Origin: Pectobacterium wasabiae CFBP 3304
GTDB lineage: Bacteria; Pseudomonadota; Gammaproteobacteria; Enterobacterales; Enterobacteriaceae
Reading direction: 5' to 3'
Length of the DNA stretch: 64,000 nt
Assembly: GCF_001742185.1 (NCBI RefSeq)
Contig: NZ_CP015750.1
Coordinates: forward strand, 1,302,001-1,366,000
Shown here piece after piece: positions 9,784-19,686 of this stretch. Each line of letters starts with the position of its first letter. Position 1 is the first letter of the stretch. The position numbers were made by a program, and so were the translations under genes. The notes below the pieces were generated by a model, which was not told where the DNA came from, ran no database searches, and saw only the letters and a program-made list of their open reading frames with translations.

Positions 9784-10713
9784 ATGAACGCGCAACAAAC
9801 CCGTGAGGGGATCTTTTTCGCCCTCGGTGCGTATTTCATTTGGGGAATTGCTCCCGTGTACTTCAAGCTACTTGAGCACGTTCCACCCAATGAAATACTG
9901 ACGCACCGTATTATCTGGTCATTCTTCTTTATGCTGATCCTGCTGACGGTCGGCCGGAAATGGCGTCAGGTGAGCCATGCCTGCCGCAACGTCAAGCATC
10001 TGTTTTTGCTGGCATTAACGGCAGTGCTTATCGGCGGAAACTGGCTGTTGTATATCTGGGCGGTCAACAACCATCACATGCTGGAAGCCAGCTTGGGGTA
10101 TTTTATCAACCCGCTGGTCAACGTCATGCTGGGCATGATCTTTCTGGGTGAACGCTTTCGCCGCCTGCAATGGCTGGCCGTGCTGCTTGCCGTGACTGGC
10201 GTACTGGTTCAACTGTGGACATTCGGCTCGCTGCCGGTTATCGCGCTCGGTCTGGCATTCAGCTTCGCGTTATACGGGCTGCTGCGTAAAAAGATTGGCA
10301 TCGATGGGCAAACCGGTATGCTGATCGAAACGCTATGGCTGCTTCCAGTCGCCGTTGTGTACCTGTTTTTTATTGCCGATACGCCAAGCAGTCATCTGAC
10401 GGAAAATCCCTGGTCGCTGAATCTGCTACTGCTTTCTGCCGGTATCGTCACCACCGTGCCGCTGTTGTTCTTTACCGCAGCCGCCATGCGCCTACGCCTG
10501 TCAACACTCGGCTTTTTCCAGTATCTCGGCCCCACCATCATGTTCATGCTGGCAGTGGTGTTCTACGGTGAAACATTCAGCAGCGACAAGCTGATTACCT
10601 TTGCCTTCATCTGGGGTGCGCTGGTGCTGTTCATTCTGGATGCACTTTATACGCAGCGTAAGCTACGGCGCACGCCAGCTACAGCATCCCAGCCTCAACA
10701 CGGCGGGAAATAA
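9784..10713 (+). CDS. rarD: RarD, EamA-family drug/metabolite transporter
   Basis: Inner-membrane protein of 309 residues with about ten membrane segments in two EamA repeats. The opening MNAQQTREGIFFALGAYFIW and YFINPLVNVMLGMIFLGERF match E. coli RarD, historically called chloramphenicol-sensitive protein; its substrate is not settled. It lies about 115 bases after yigI on the same strand. Its last 35 bases overlap the 3' end of the convergent AbrB-family gene. Confidence 0.9.
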   Translation: MNAQQTREGIFFALGAYFIWGIAPVYFKLLEHVPPNEILTHRIIWSFFFMLILLTVGRKWRQVSHACRNVKHLFLLALTAVLIGGNWLLYIWAVNNHHMLEASLGYFINPLVNVMLGMIFLGERFRRLQWLAVLLAVTGVLVQLWTFGSLPVIALGLAFSFALYGLLRKKIGIDGQTGMLIETLWLLPVAVVYLFFIADTPSSHLTENPWSLNLLLLSAGIVTTVPLLFFTAAAMRLRLSTLGFFQYLGPTIMFMLAVVFYGETFSSDKLITFAFIWGALVLFILDALYTQRKLRRTPATASQPQHGGK

Positions 10714-11737
10714 AACGCGATAAGATCGGGCTGAACAACAACGTCGAAAACAGCCGCAGCGTCTGCATGGCAATAACAAACGCCATATCGACCCGGCTGC
10801 CTGCGGCGATAATCGCAATCGAATCCAGCCCGCCGGGGCTGGTCGCCAGGAAGGCGGTCAGCATATCCACCGGTATTATTTTCGTCACCATCCATGCCAT
10901 TCCACCACATAACAGCATCAATCCGACAATCGACGCCATCATGTGCGGCAAGGTGCGGATCGCCAGCAAAAAAATCGGGCGAGTGAAGCATAAACCCACG
11001 CTCCACCCAATCACGGCATAAGCCAATGCCAGCAACCATTCAGGCGTTTGCAGTTGTAATGTTCCGCTGGCATGCAGCATCGAACCGATAATCATCGGCC
11101 CCAGTAACGCCCCAGAGGGAATACGTAAGCGTCTAGCCAGCCAAGCGCTACCGAATGCCACCCCGAGCGTCGCGATAAAACGCCAGTCCAATGAAGGGAA
11201 CCACACGAGCATGGCGCTGTTTTCCGCCGCGTCATCCCCCAAACTCAGGCGTGCAACGAACGCCGCAGAAGCGGTCACCATCAGCACCCGCAAATATTGC
11301 ATGAAGGCGACCAGTCGCACATCCGCACCGAACTCGCCAGACATGGCGACCATCGCGGATGCGCCGCCCGGTGATGCCCCCCAGGTTCCGGTCGTTCCGG
11401 GCAATTCGCTAAATTTGACCAGTAGCCAGCCAGATAATCCGCTGGCAGCCAGCGTCGCCAGCAGAATGAACAGCACCAGTGGCCATTCGTTCAACAACGG
11501 CGTCAGGATAGAAAAAGACAGGCTTTGTGCAACCAGACAGCCCAGAACGGCATTACTGCCCGCAAAGCCGACGGGCGGGATGCGGATCGTCGCACCATTT
11601 AATCCCATGACGACGCCGACCATCATCGGCCCCAGCAACAGCGCAGCAGGAACGTGGTAAACCTGTAGTCCAAACCCCAGAATTAATGAGACCGACAGTA
11701 GGATCCCCCATTGCACCCACGGTGACATCCCTTTCAT
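10679..11737 (-). CDS. AbrB-family integral membrane protein
   Basis: Polytopic inner-membrane protein of 352 residues with about ten hydrophobic segments arranged as two similar halves, each with a glycine-rich LLGPMMVG/LLGPMIIG motif (near residues 33 and 228) and an SPGG motif (SPGGASAMVAM near 144, SPGGLDSIAI near 303). This is the AbrB/COG3180 family, often labelled regulator or ammonia monooxygenase without good evidence; a transporter role is more likely from its architecture. The ATG at 11737 is preferred over GTG at 11743 on ribosome-site spacing. Substrate unknown. Confidence 0.8.
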   Translation of the reverse strand: MKGMSPWVQWGILLSVSLILGFGLQVYHVPAALLLGPMMVGVVMGLNGATIRIPPVGFAGSNAVLGCLVAQSLSFSILTPLLNEWPLVLFILLATLAASGLSGWLLVKFSELPGTTGTWGASPGGASAMVAMSGEFGADVRLVAFMQYLRVLMVTASAAFVARLSLGDDAAENSAMLVWFPSLDWRFIATLGVAFGSAWLARRLRIPSGALLGPMIIGSMLHASGTLQLQTPEWLLALAYAVIGWSVGLCFTRPIFLLAIRTLPHMMASIVGLMLLCGGMAWMVTKIIPVDMLTAFLATSPGGLDSIAIIAAGSRVDMAFVIAMQTLRLFSTLLFSPILSRFISRRVEAGML

Positions 11738-11895
11738 GTACACGACCTGTATTTAACAATAGAAAGTAATAATGGAAAGTAAGAACAGAAAAGCGGTTCA
11801 CCATTCTAAACAGAATAGCGGGAGAATAAACAGGAATAGTAAGGTCGCAAACTATCAAGCAGGAAAGGATTTTTGCATCAAAGGGAAGAAATGTT

Positions 11896-11928
11896 ATGCG
11901 CCTGATGATTAATCTCCGTCAGGCGCAT
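11896..11928 (-). terminator. Hairpin after corA
   Basis: ATGCGCCTGA and TCAGGCGCAT form a perfect ten-base stem with a 13-base loop, ten bases beyond the corA stop. The minus-strand sequence that follows has only a broken T tract, so it is a likely but imperfect terminator. Confidence 0.5.
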
Positions 11929-11938
11929 CGGTAAAAAC

Positions 11939-12889
11939 TTAGAGCCAGTTTTTACGTTTAAAGTAGAGATACGGTGCCAGTCCGGCGAGGATCATCAGCA
12001 CGATCGCCCCCGGATAGCCAAACGACCACTTCAGCTCCGGCATAAACTCAAAGTTCATTCCGTAGCTGGATGCCACCAACGTCGGCGGCAGGAACACCAC
12101 GGATACCACCGAGAAGATCTTGATAATCCGGCTCTGTTCGATGTTGATAAAGCCCATCGCCGCCTGCATCAGGAAGTTAACCTTCTGGAACAGTGATTCG
12201 TTGTGCGGCAGCAGAGATTCGATATCGCGTAAAATTTCACGCGCCTGCTCCAACTGGCCGGACGGTAAACGGGCTTTACGCACCAGAAAGTTCAACGCAC
12301 GTTGGGTATCCATCAAACACAGACGAACCTTCCAGCCCACGTCTTCCAGCTCCGCCAGCGTAGACAATGCATCATCGTACTCGTCGCCCTGACGCCCTTC
12401 CATAATAATGCGGCTCAGCGATTCCAGATCGCTGTAGATGTTCTCGATTTCATCCGCCAACTGCTCAATTTTAGTCTCAAAGAGATCGAGCAGCAGTTCA
12501 TAAGCATTGCCGTCTACCAGCGTTTGGTTACGAGCACGCATGCGATACAGGCGGAATGCGGGAAGCTCACGCTCGCGCAAGGTATACAAGCGACCATCGC
12601 GAATGGTAAACGCCACGGTAGAGTTGCCCGCATGATCTTCCGCGTCTTCGAAGAAGAAGAAAGAGTGAATATGTAGGCCGTCTTCATCTTCAAAAAAACG
12701 TGCCGACGCTTCAATGTCTTCCAGTTCCGGACGGGTTGCCAGACTTTGTCCCAATTCGGTTTGTACTTTCTCACGCTCATCGTCTTCCGGCTCGATCAAA
12801 TCGACCCAAATTGACGTAGTGAGATCATCGGAGTCATCCAATTCCAGACGAGATAAACGGCAATTATCCAGTTTAAATGCGCTCAGCAT
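11939..12889 (-). CDS. corA: Magnesium/cobalt/nickel transporter CorA
   Basis: Homopentameric inner-membrane channel for magnesium uptake. At 316 residues it equals E. coli CorA and is nearly identical through [20 protein letters not shown]. The long cytoplasmic domain is followed by two membrane helices with the selectivity motif [10 protein letters not shown] near 280-289 and the basic tail YFKRKNWL. The ATG at 12889 ([10 protein letters not shown]) is chosen by homology and a GGGAG upstream; an extension to 12940 would run through its leader. A roughly 250-base leader precedes it, suggesting post-initiation control. Confidence 0.96.
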   Translation of the reverse strand: MLSAFKLDNCRLSRLELDDSDDLTTSIWVDLIEPEDDEREKVQTELGQSLATRPELEDIEASARFFEDEDGLHIHSFFFFEDAEDHAGNSTVAFTIRDGRLYTLRERELPAFRLYRMRARNQTLVDGNAYELLLDLFETKIEQLADEIENIYSDLESLSRIIMEGRQGDEYDDALSTLAELEDVGWKVRLCLMDTQRALNFLVRKARLPSGQLEQAREILRDIESLLPHNESLFQKVNFLMQAAMGFINIEQSRIIKIFSVVSVVFLPPTLVASSYGMNFEFMPELKWSFGYPGAIVLMILAGLAPYLYFKRKNWL

Positions 12890-13055
12890 GGGCCATAGCT
12901 CCCTTTTCAGTAGCAGAGATGGATAACGCGATTGAAACACAGAAACGGAGGTGAGGTGTCACCAGCAGGTTTCAGTCCGTTCGACGGATCTGACTCATAG
13001 CGACAAAAACAGCATCGCTGACAACCACGAAGGGTATCAGCAGAGGAAGATAGCC

Positions 13056-13112
13056 TTAGAAGTTGTACCTAATGAACAGGTTAGTGAGCCAGTATCGACT
13101 GGGTGTGTCCAA
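13056..13112 (-). CDS. Short leader ORF upstream of corA (CorL-like candidate)
   Basis: An 18-codon frame (MDTPSRYWLTNLFIRYNF, starting at TTG) lies in the corA leader, about 165 bases before corA and just after its predicted promoter. It has a near-perfect ribosome site, CGGAGG, nine bases upstream of the TTG. Salmonella corA has a translated leader ORF, corL, whose translation governs Rho-dependent termination; position and strong ribosome site fit that role. I could not compare sequences, and the TTG start makes translation strength uncertain. Confidence 0.5.
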   Translation of the reverse strand: MDTPSRYWLTNLFIRYNF

Positions 13113-13144
13113 GGCGTTAGTCCTCCGAGAATAATGATGCGCGC

Positions 13145-13173
13145 ATGTTACGCTGAGATGAAAAAGACTTCAA
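13145..13173 (-). promoter_or_regulatory. Predicted sigma-70 promoter of corA
   Basis: On the minus strand TTGAAG and TAACAT are separated by exactly 17 bases. Transcription would start near 13138, giving a leader of about 250 bases that includes the small ORF at 13056-13112. The remaining leader, 12890-13055, shows no other convincing gene. Confidence 0.6.
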
Positions 13174-13253
13174 CTTTAAAACCGTGGCTGAAACACGCTG
13201 TAAAATATTGTCTAAATGGATAAGGTTTATCCAATAAATCCGTCGCTGAAAAG

Positions 13254-13294
13254 GGTAAAAAACGCAGTCCTCAGAGTAAAAAAGAACTGCGTTT
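13254..13294 (-). terminator. Intrinsic terminator of the cyclase-family gene
   Basis: AAACGCAGT and ACTGCGTTT pair around a 17-base loop just beyond the stop codon at 13300, and six T residues close the minus-strand stem. The stem is short for the loop, so moderate confidence. Confidence 0.6.
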
Positions 13295-13299
13295 ATCGG

Positions 13300-14052
13300 T
13301 TAAGCGTGGTCTGGTAAATAGGCGATAGCACGGACGGGGAAGCCGGGCGCACCAGCGAAATTAGGGTAGCTGACGTGAATATAAGCACCGGTAGACGGTA
13401 ACTGGTGCAGGTTATTCAGCACCTCAACCTGCCAGGCATTTTGGTTCAGCACGAAGAACTCGCCAATCAGCCCGTTGTTGCGACGGAAATCCGCAGCGGA
13501 ATCCGTATCCAGCGTTTCATGCCCAACCGCGCTAATGCCGCGTTCTTCAAACAGGAACGTCAGCGCCTCAAGCGACCACCCAGGCGTATGGCTGTTGCCC
13601 TTTTCATCTTTATTGGCGAAGGCATCAAGATCAGGCCAGCGCGTGCTCCAGCCGCTGGCAAACGCGACAAAACTGCCTGACGGGATTTCCCCGTGTTCAC
13701 GCTCAAACGCCAGAATGTCATCAACCGACAGGCGGTAGTCGGGATCGTTCGCGACGGCGTCTTGCTTGTGGAGCACCACCAGCGGCAGCAATAGCTCTTT
13801 ATTATCAATACGATCCAGATAGCGCTTACCCGCGACAAAATGCCCCGGCGCATCAATATGCGTTCCCGTCTGCGTCGCAAACGTCACGGCCTGCGCATAG
13901 AACCCGTGATCTTCAACGTTGAATAAGGTCTTACGCTGCAACACGCCTTCAAACGCACTAAAAATAGGAATCGACTCCGTCACCGTATGCGTGAGATCGA
14001 CCCATTTCTTCTTCTGTAACTCGGCAATAATCTGGTCTAGCGTCATGGGCAT
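13300..14052 (-). CDS. Cyclase-family metal-dependent hydrolase
   Basis: A 250-residue member of the cyclase/kynurenine-formamidase-like family. The metal-binding signature TGTHIDAPGHF (HxGTHxDxPxH-type; here THIDAPGH) lies near residues 61-71, with WVDLTHTVTESIPIF at the N-terminus and GHETLDTDSA near 177, where family members carry another ligand histidine. The reaction is amide or lactone hydrolysis in characterised relatives; no tryptophan-catabolism genes are nearby, so kynurenine as substrate is not supported. It stands alone, with its own terminator and upstream corA promoter on the left. Confidence 0.8.
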   Translation of the reverse strand: MPMTLDQIIAELQKKKWVDLTHTVTESIPIFSAFEGVLQRKTLFNVEDHGFYAQAVTFATQTGTHIDAPGHFVAGKRYLDRIDNKELLLPLVVLHKQDAVANDPDYRLSVDDILAFEREHGEIPSGSFVAFASGWSTRWPDLDAFANKDEKGNSHTPGWSLEALTFLFEERGISAVGHETLDTDSAADFRRNNGLIGEFFVLNQNAWQVEVLNNLHQLPSTGAYIHVSYPNFAGAPGFPVRAIAYLPDHA

Positions 14053-14150
14053 GCTCCTTTTTTATTGTGATACCACACATCCATGGATACGCGGCAGGCC
14101 ACCTAGCATTGTCGAAAATGACGATAAAGACTAAGACAGGGTTTTTATAA

Positions 14151-14182
14151 GTTATATAACCCCGTCATACTTCAAACTGCAT
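14151..14182 (-). repeat. ERIC-end fragment downstream of uvrD
   Basis: The minus strand reads GATGCAGTTTGAAGTATGAC then GGGGTTATA, matching the right end of the ERIC consensus (CATGCAGCTTGAAGTATGACGGG). Only about 30 bases are present, directly after the uvrD stop, so it is a fragment or a deleted copy. Confidence 0.6.
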
Positions 14183-14190
14183 CGTGACGA

Positions 14191-16353
14191 TCACACCGTT
14201 TCCAGTTTGGCATAAGCGGCGACCAGCCATTTAATACCCTGTCCCTGAAACGCGACCTGAAGACGGGCGTGATCGCCGCTGCCCTCAAGATTCACGATGG
14301 TGCCTTCGCCGAATTTCGCATGGCGAACCCGCTGCCCCAGCTTGTAGCCGCTGTCATTTTGCGTTATCGGCGTGCCAAGGCGCTGGTGATTGACCGGGCG
14401 GGAGACGCTGGCACGTAATCGCACCTCTTCAACACACTCTTCCGGCAGTTCACCGACAAATCGGGAAGGCCGATGATAGGCTTCTTTACCGTATAACCGA
14501 CGGGACTCGGCGTAGGTTATCGTCAGCTTTTCCATGGCACGCGTGACGCCAACATAAGCCAGACGACGCTCTTCTTCCAGACGCCCACCTTCATCCAGCG
14601 ACATCTGGCTAGGGAACATGCCTTCTTCCATGCCGACGATAAATACCTGTGGGAACTCCAGCCCTTTCGCCGAGTGCAGCGTCATAAGCTGCACAGCGTC
14701 CTGATTGGCATCAGCCTGACCTTCACCCGCTTCCAGCGCAGCATGCGACAGGAACGCCTGAAGCGGCATCAGATCCTGATCTTCTTCCTGATAGCTGAAC
14801 TGGCGCGTCGCCGTCACCAGTTCCTCCAGGTTTTCTACCCGCGCCTGCCCTTTCTCGCCTTTCTCCTGTTCGTACATGCTCCACAGACCAGAATCTTTAA
14901 TCGCCCGGTCGGTCTGCACATGCAGCGGCAGTTCAGAGGTTTCATAGGCCAGCGCATCGATCAATTCGATAAAGCGTTGCAGCGATGCCGCCGCACGCCC
15001 GGCCAGCACCTTCTCCTGCAACAGCGCCCGCGTGGCTTGCCACAGCGTCAATTGACGATCGCGCGCCGTCTGACGCACTACGTCCAGCGTGCGATCGCCA
15101 ATACCGCGCGTCGGCGTATTCACCACGCGTTCGAACGCCGCATCATCGTTACGATTAGCGATCAGGCGCAGATAAGACAGCGAATCTTTGATTTCCTGGC
15201 GTTCGAAGAAGCGCATTCCGCCGTAGATGCGGTACGGCATACTCTGCTGTAACAGCGCCTCTTCCAGCACACGTGACTGGGCGTTGCTACGGTAAAGAAT
15301 AGCGTTATCTTTCAGCGCACCACCGTTTTCCTGCCAGGCTTTAACTCGGTTGACGACGTAACGTGCCTCATCCAGTTCATTGAACGCGCAGTAAAGTGAA
15401 ATGGGCTCGCCCTCAACACCGTCCGTCCAGAGGTTCTTACCAAGCCGCCCGCCGTTGTGGGCAATCAGGGCATTCGCCGCTTTCAGGATATTGCTGGTCG
15501 AACGATAGTTCTGCTCCAGACGGATCGTTTCTGCACCAGAAAAATCCTTCAGGAACAACTGAATATTTTCGACCTGTGCCCCACGCCAGCCGTAAATTGA
15601 CTGATCGTCATCCCCAACGATCATGACCTTGGCGCTATCGCCCGCCAGCATGTGGATCCAGGCGTATTGAATACGGTTGGTATCCTGAAATTCGTCCACC
15701 AGAATATTGGTAAAACGCTCACGATAGTGATTCAGCACATGCGGCTTATTCAGCCACAGTTCATGCGCGCGCAGCAGCAGTTCGGCGAAATCCACAAGTC
15801 CGGCACGATCGCACGCCTCCTGATAGGCTTGATAGACACGCTGCCACGTTTGCTCGATAGGGTTGCCGTAGCTTTCAATGTGCTGCGGACGTAAACCTTC
15901 GTCTTTTTTACCGTTGATGAACCACATCGCCTGACGCGGCGGCCACTGTTTCTCGTCCAGATTCAGCGCCCGAATCAGCCGCTTCAGCAAACGCAACTGA
16001 TCGTCACTGTCCAGAATCTGGAAATCCTGCGGCAGGTTGGCATCCATATGGTGTGCGCGCAGCAGACGGTGTGCCAATCCATGGAAGGTGCCAATCCACA
16101 TGCCACCCTGACTGGTGCCAATCAAGTGATTGATACGATGACGCATCTCTGCCGCGGCTTTATTGGTAAACGTCACCGCCATGATGGAGTACGGCGAACA
16201 GTTTTCAACAGACAAGAGCCAGGCAATGCGATGAACCAGTACCCGAGTCTTGCCGCTGCCTGCCCCCGCCAGCACCAATAAATTGCTGCGCGGCGCGGCT
16301 ACCGCGGCACGCTGTTTGTCGTTGAGGCCATCGAGCAGATCAGAAACGTCCAT
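14191..16353 (-). CDS. uvrD: DNA helicase II
   Basis: Superfamily 1A 3'-5' helicase for nucleotide excision and methyl-directed mismatch repair. All 720 residues match the E. coli length. Walker A is AGAGSGKTRVL near 29-39, motif II DEFQDTN near 220, then GDDDQSIYGWRG, and the LTLHSAKGLEF-type motif V near 565. The C-terminal tail with GTIVNLEGSGDHARLQV is the Tudor-like domain. Upstream lie a LexA box and a strong hairpin, matching known SOS control and attenuation of E. coli uvrD. Confidence 0.97.
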   Translation of the reverse strand: MDVSDLLDGLNDKQRAAVAAPRSNLLVLAGAGSGKTRVLVHRIAWLLSVENCSPYSIMAVTFTNKAAAEMRHRINHLIGTSQGGMWIGTFHGLAHRLLRAHHMDANLPQDFQILDSDDQLRLLKRLIRALNLDEKQWPPRQAMWFINGKKDEGLRPQHIESYGNPIEQTWQRVYQAYQEACDRAGLVDFAELLLRAHELWLNKPHVLNHYRERFTNILVDEFQDTNRIQYAWIHMLAGDSAKVMIVGDDDQSIYGWRGAQVENIQLFLKDFSGAETIRLEQNYRSTSNILKAANALIAHNGGRLGKNLWTDGVEGEPISLYCAFNELDEARYVVNRVKAWQENGGALKDNAILYRSNAQSRVLEEALLQQSMPYRIYGGMRFFERQEIKDSLSYLRLIANRNDDAAFERVVNTPTRGIGDRTLDVVRQTARDRQLTLWQATRALLQEKVLAGRAAASLQRFIELIDALAYETSELPLHVQTDRAIKDSGLWSMYEQEKGEKGQARVENLEELVTATRQFSYQEEDQDLMPLQAFLSHAALEAGEGQADANQDAVQLMTLHSAKGLEFPQVFIVGMEEGMFPSQMSLDEGGRLEEERRLAYVGVTRAMEKLTITYAESRRLYGKEAYHRPSRFVGELPEECVEEVRLRASVSRPVNHQRLGTPITQNDSGYKLGQRVRHAKFGEGTIVNLEGSGDHARLQVAFQGQGIKWLVAAYAKLETV

Positions 16354-16375
16354 AGGTACGGGTTATCCGGTGACG

Positions 16376-16405
16376 GGAAACGCCGCGCATGTCAGCGGCG
16401 TTTCC
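16376..16405 (-). terminator. Attenuator-like hairpin in the uvrD leader
   Basis: GGAAACGCCGC and GCGGCGTTTCC make a perfect 11-base stem with an eight-base loop between the LexA box and the uvrD ATG. E. coli uvrD is reported to be attenuated in its leader. It could also be the 3' boundary of the yigB transcript. No T run follows. Confidence 0.6.
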
Positions 16406-16406
16406 A

Positions 16407-16422
16407 CTGGTGATTTATACAG
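16407..16422 (-). promoter_or_regulatory. LexA box of uvrD
   Basis: The minus strand reads CTGTATAAATCACCAG, which keeps the CTG-N10-CAG frame of SOS boxes and differs by a few internal bases from the E. coli uvrD box as I remember it. It lies 53 bases upstream of the uvrD start and after the yigB stop. Confidence 0.8.
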
Positions 16423-16435
16423 ACTAATGCCGTGA

Positions 16436-17152
16436 TTATAACAACGCCGACAGCGATGCCAACCGCGAAATTTCAATATGCGGCAGCAGCCGGGCGTCGC
16501 CAATCTGCGTCAGGCTGCCTTCACGCAGGTTAATCCAGCAAGCCTGCATACCGCAGCGGATCGACCCCGCCACATCGGTCGTGAGATCGTCGCCCACGTG
16601 CAGAATCTCATGCAAAGGCAGATTGAGTTTTTCCGCCGCCAGATGGTACATGTCATCAAACGGCTTGGCGCGGCCATCTGGACCGGCACGCAGAGTGAAA
16701 GAAAAATAGCCGTCCAGACCAAACCGATGCGGTTCAGCGTTGCCGTTGGTGATCGCCGCCAGCGGCACCTTTTCAGCTAATGCTGCCAACGTCTGGTGCG
16801 TCTCTTCCGTAATCGCAATCTGGCTACGCCAGTGGGCAAAGTTTTCCATTGCCGCTTTTGCGCCATCCTTAGATTCTACGGCGCTTAGCCCACGTTCTAA
16901 CATTGCCAACTCAACCGCACGGCGACGCCATTCGGTAACGTCGTGATAGATATCTGGCTCACGCTCTAGCAAAGTCTGGCGTAAGTTTTGGAAATCATCT
17001 GCCTGAAAATCACGAAGCGCAGGATGATACTCTTGCAGGAAGCGGATTGACTCTTGTCCAGTGCGCCTAATGACGTCTGCGTTATCGTACAGCGTGTCAT
17101 CCAGATCGAACGTGATCGCACGGATCGGACCAAGAGGTCGGTAAAAATGCAT
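16436..17152 (-). CDS. yigB: HAD-family FMN/sugar-phosphate phosphatase YigB
   Basis: Haloacid dehalogenase phosphatase of 238 residues. The nucleophile motif DLDDTLYDN is at residues 16-24, the serine/threonine motif AITNGN near 134, and [12 protein letters not shown] near 186. E. coli YigB dephosphorylates FMN in riboflavin metabolism. Its ATG overlaps the xerC stop by one base (TGATG), indicating translational coupling in the lptM/dapF-yigA-xerC-yigB string. Confidence 0.92.
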   Translation of the reverse strand: MHFYRPLGPIRAITFDLDDTLYDNADVIRRTGQESIRFLQEYHPALRDFQADDFQNLRQTLLEREPDIYHDVTEWRRRAVELAMLERGLSAVESKDGAKAAMENFAHWRSQIAITEETHQTLAALAEKVPLAAITNGNAEPHRFGLDGYFSFTLRAGPDGRAKPFDDMYHLAAEKLNLPLHEILHVGDDLTTDVAGSIRCGMQACWINLREGSLTQIGDARLLPHIEISRLASLSALL

Positions 17153-18087
17153 CAGGGTTTCCCTCGTTTGGCGCGTGGATGCGCAGCATCGTACACGGAG
17201 GCTAAATGTTGAAAATCAAGATGGGTGTAAATCTGCGTTGTAGTCAGGTTAGCGTGGCCAAGCAACTCTTGGACCGCACGTAAATCACCGCTGGATTCCA
17301 GCATGTGCGTCGCAAAGGAGTGGCGCAGCTTATGTGGGTGAACATGGCTATTAACGCCTTGCTTAACACCCCACTCGGCAAAACGCTTTTGCACGTTGCG
17401 CATCGAAATGCGTCGCCCCTGATTGGAGATAAACACAGCATTGTCCTGTGGGCCGAACAGTTCGCGCAGCGCCAGCCAGCGTTCCAACCAGGTTACTGCC
17501 GTTTTTCCTATCGGCAATTTGCGCTCTTTGCTGCCTTTCCCTACCACCCAGACTTCACCGCTTGCCAGATCGATGTGCTGATAGTCCATGCCAACCAGTT
17601 CTGCCAGACGCAGCCCCGCGCCGTACATCACTTCCAGCATCGTGCGGTCACGCACCGCAAGGGGATCGTCCAGATCGATCTCCAGCAGGCGATTCATCTC
17701 ATCCACATCCATATTCTTAGGCAACGGGCGCCCAGCGCGCGGTGCGGATATTCCTTTCGCCGGGTTTGCCGCCAACACACCGCGTGACACCATCCAGTCG
17801 AGAAAACTGCGTAATGACGATAGACGTAGCGCAAGACTCGCTGAATGTAGCCCATCGCGTTTACTGCGGGACACCACGGAGCGCACGCCAGAGGCATCCA
17901 ACTTGCGCCAGTCAACCACACCCGCAGCGGAGAGTATCGTGATAACCGCAGATAATTGGCGCGAATAGCTGGTCAGTGTCAACGGACTTAACTGGCGCTC
18001 TGCCTTCAGATAACGCAGGAAGGCATCAACATCCGTTTGTAAAAGAGAAGAGGAAGGTGACTCCGATGGTGCGGGTTGTCGGCTCAT
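17152..18087 (-). CDS. xerC: Site-specific tyrosine recombinase XerC
   Basis: Resolves chromosome and plasmid multimers at dif with XerD. The 311 residues have an N-terminal SAM-like core-binding domain and a catalytic domain showing the arginine in [11 protein letters not shown], the [11 protein letters not shown] box, the histidine in [11 protein letters not shown] and the nucleophilic tyrosine in QIYTHL. It overlaps yigA at its 5' end (ATGA) and yigB at its 3' end, the conserved dapF-yigA-xerC-yigB order. Confidence 0.96.
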   Translation of the reverse strand: MSRQPAPSESPSSSLLQTDVDAFLRYLKAERQLSPLTLTSYSRQLSAVITILSAAGVVDWRKLDASGVRSVVSRSKRDGLHSASLALRLSSLRSFLDWMVSRGVLAANPAKGISAPRAGRPLPKNMDVDEMNRLLEIDLDDPLAVRDRTMLEVMYGAGLRLAELVGMDYQHIDLASGEVWVVGKGSKERKLPIGKTAVTWLERWLALRELFGPQDNAVFISNQGRRISMRNVQKRFAEWGVKQGVNSHVHPHKLRHSFATHMLESSGDLRAVQELLGHANLTTTQIYTHLDFQHLASVYDAAHPRAKRGKP

Positions 18088-18788
18088 ACCCGCTCAACCC
18101 AGCGTGCCAGCATCGCAGGCAACATCATAGCCATTTGCTGAAGCAGTACGGTTCCCATGCCATCCTGATAATGGTAGCTGTCACGGCTGCTGAAAATCAG
18201 CACACCCAAATCGTGATGATTGCCCATCAGCGATAGCGCGACCGACCCGACCTGTCTGGCCTGCGGTAGCAGCAGTAACAGTTCCGATCCATTCAGGCTG
18301 CCAAGGTAGTGGTTCTGTTGTCCAAAACGCTGAATGCGCAACGGCTCAAAGGTGGGGCGGTTTAGCCCAAGGTGGGTAAAACCCGAAGGCGCACCGATGC
18401 GCCATTTGTCGCTAAACAGGCGAACCGTTGCTCCCGCCAGACCAAGCTGACGCGCCCAGCGCTGCAACCGATCTAACATATCTGTGAGGCTATCCGCCGA
18501 TGCCAATTCGGTTTGTAACCCAAGCAGGCGATTGAACAGCACTTCATTCGCACCGGCTTGTTCCATCAGCAGCGTGATCTCTTCCTCAAGCTGGGTGATG
18601 TGGTTACGCTGGCGCGCCAACTGCCATTCCACCAGCGACACGGTTCCCCGGACGGGATGAGGAATGCGCATCTGTTCGACGGGACGCGCATTGCGGATAA
18701 AAAAATCAGGATTTTGTTGCAGGAACTGCAAAACCATCTCGTCACTGAGTGCGATCTCGCGTTCTGCCTGTTCCTCGACATTCTTCAT
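18084..18788 (-). CDS. yigA: DUF484 protein YigA
   Basis: A 234-residue GAF-like protein of the DUF484 family, function not established. The start is placed at the ATG of [11 protein letters not shown], which overlaps the dapF stop as ATGA; the open frame continues upstream only as an out-of-frame shadow of dap[14 protein letters not shown] near residue 19 is the family's hallmark opening, followed by a predicted coiled coil around 60-90. It lies between dapF and xerC as in E. coli. Confidence 0.9.
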   Translation of the reverse strand: MKNVEEQAEREIALSDEMVLQFLQQNPDFFIRNARPVEQMRIPHPVRGTVSLVEWQLARQRNHITQLEEEITLLMEQAGANEVLFNRLLGLQTELASADSLTDMLDRLQRWARQLGLAGATVRLFSDKWRIGAPSGFTHLGLNRPTFEPLRIQRFGQQNHYLGSLNGSELLLLLPQARQVGSVALSLMGNHHDLGVLIFSSRDSYHYQDGMGTVLLQQMAMMLPAMLARWVERV

Positions 18789-19609
18789 AAATGAATAAAT
18801 CCATCGTAGACATGCGTTGCAGGCCCGGTCATGAATAACGGATGTCCCGGCCCATCCCACTGGATATCCAACTCCCCGCCCGGCAGCGATACGCGAACTT
18901 TCGCGGACAATAACCCCTGCTGGATACCGACCGCCACAGCCGCACACGCACCACTACCACACGCCTGCGTTTCTCCCGCACCGCGCTCGTATACGCGCAG
19001 ACGGACAGTCTGGCTATCGACGATCTGCATAAAGCCGATGTTGGCGCGTTCAGGAAAGCGCTCGTGGCTTTCCAGCAACGGCCCCAGCGTTTCCACCTTC
19101 GCCGTCTCCACGTCGTCAACCTGAATCACGCAGTGCGGGTTGCCCATCGACACCACGCCACAAAGCACCGTATGTTCGTCGGCACGCATGATGTAGGTTT
19201 TCTCCGCTTTGACCGCGCGAAAAGGCACCTGTTGCGGCTCGAAATTCGGCTCACCCATATTAACGCGCACCAGTTCATCGTCCGTCACAGACAGTACCAT
19301 CCGGCCAGTCTGCGTACTCACGGCGATATCACGCTTGTTGGTTAGCCCTTTCAGGCGCACAAAGCGGGCAAAACAGCGCGCGCCATTACCGCACTGTGCC
19401 ACTTCACTACCATCCGCGTTAAAAATGCGGTAATGAAAATCCAGTTCAGGATCGTAGGGCGGTTCGACCACCAACAGTTGGTCGAAACCCACACCACAGT
19501 GCCGATCCGCCAAACGGCGAATCAGTTCGGGTGAAAAATAAACGTTTTGCGTAACGGCATCAACAACCATGAAATCGTTGCCTAATCCGTGCATCTTAGC
19601 GAACTGCAT
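18785..19609 (-). CDS. dapF: Diaminopimelate epimerase
   Basis: Interconverts LL- and meso-diaminopimelate for lysine and peptidoglycan synthesis. It has 274 residues, like E. coli. The two catalytic cysteines are in AQCGNGARC (Cys73) and ACGSGACA (about Cys217). [13 protein letters not shown] is the standard N-terminus. lptM lies about 80 bases upstream on the same strand and yigA overlaps its stop codon. Confidence 0.97.
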   Translation of the reverse strand: MQFAKMHGLGNDFMVVDAVTQNVYFSPELIRRLADRHCGVGFDQLLVVEPPYDPELDFHYRIFNADGSEVAQCGNGARCFARFVRLKGLTNKRDIAVSTQTGRMVLSVTDDELVRVNMGEPNFEPQQVPFRAVKAEKTYIMRADEHTVLCGVVSMGNPHCVIQVDDVETAKVETLGPLLESHERFPERANIGFMQIVDSQTVRLRVYERGAGETQACGSGACAAVAVGIQQGLLSAKVRVSLPGGELDIQWDGPGHPLFMTGPATHVYDGFIHL

Positions 19610-19686
19610 TATCCTGACTCCCCCGCTTACTTAACCGGGCGCGATAAACGTATACGTGACCTGTTGTTATTGGTTGTCGTCACACA

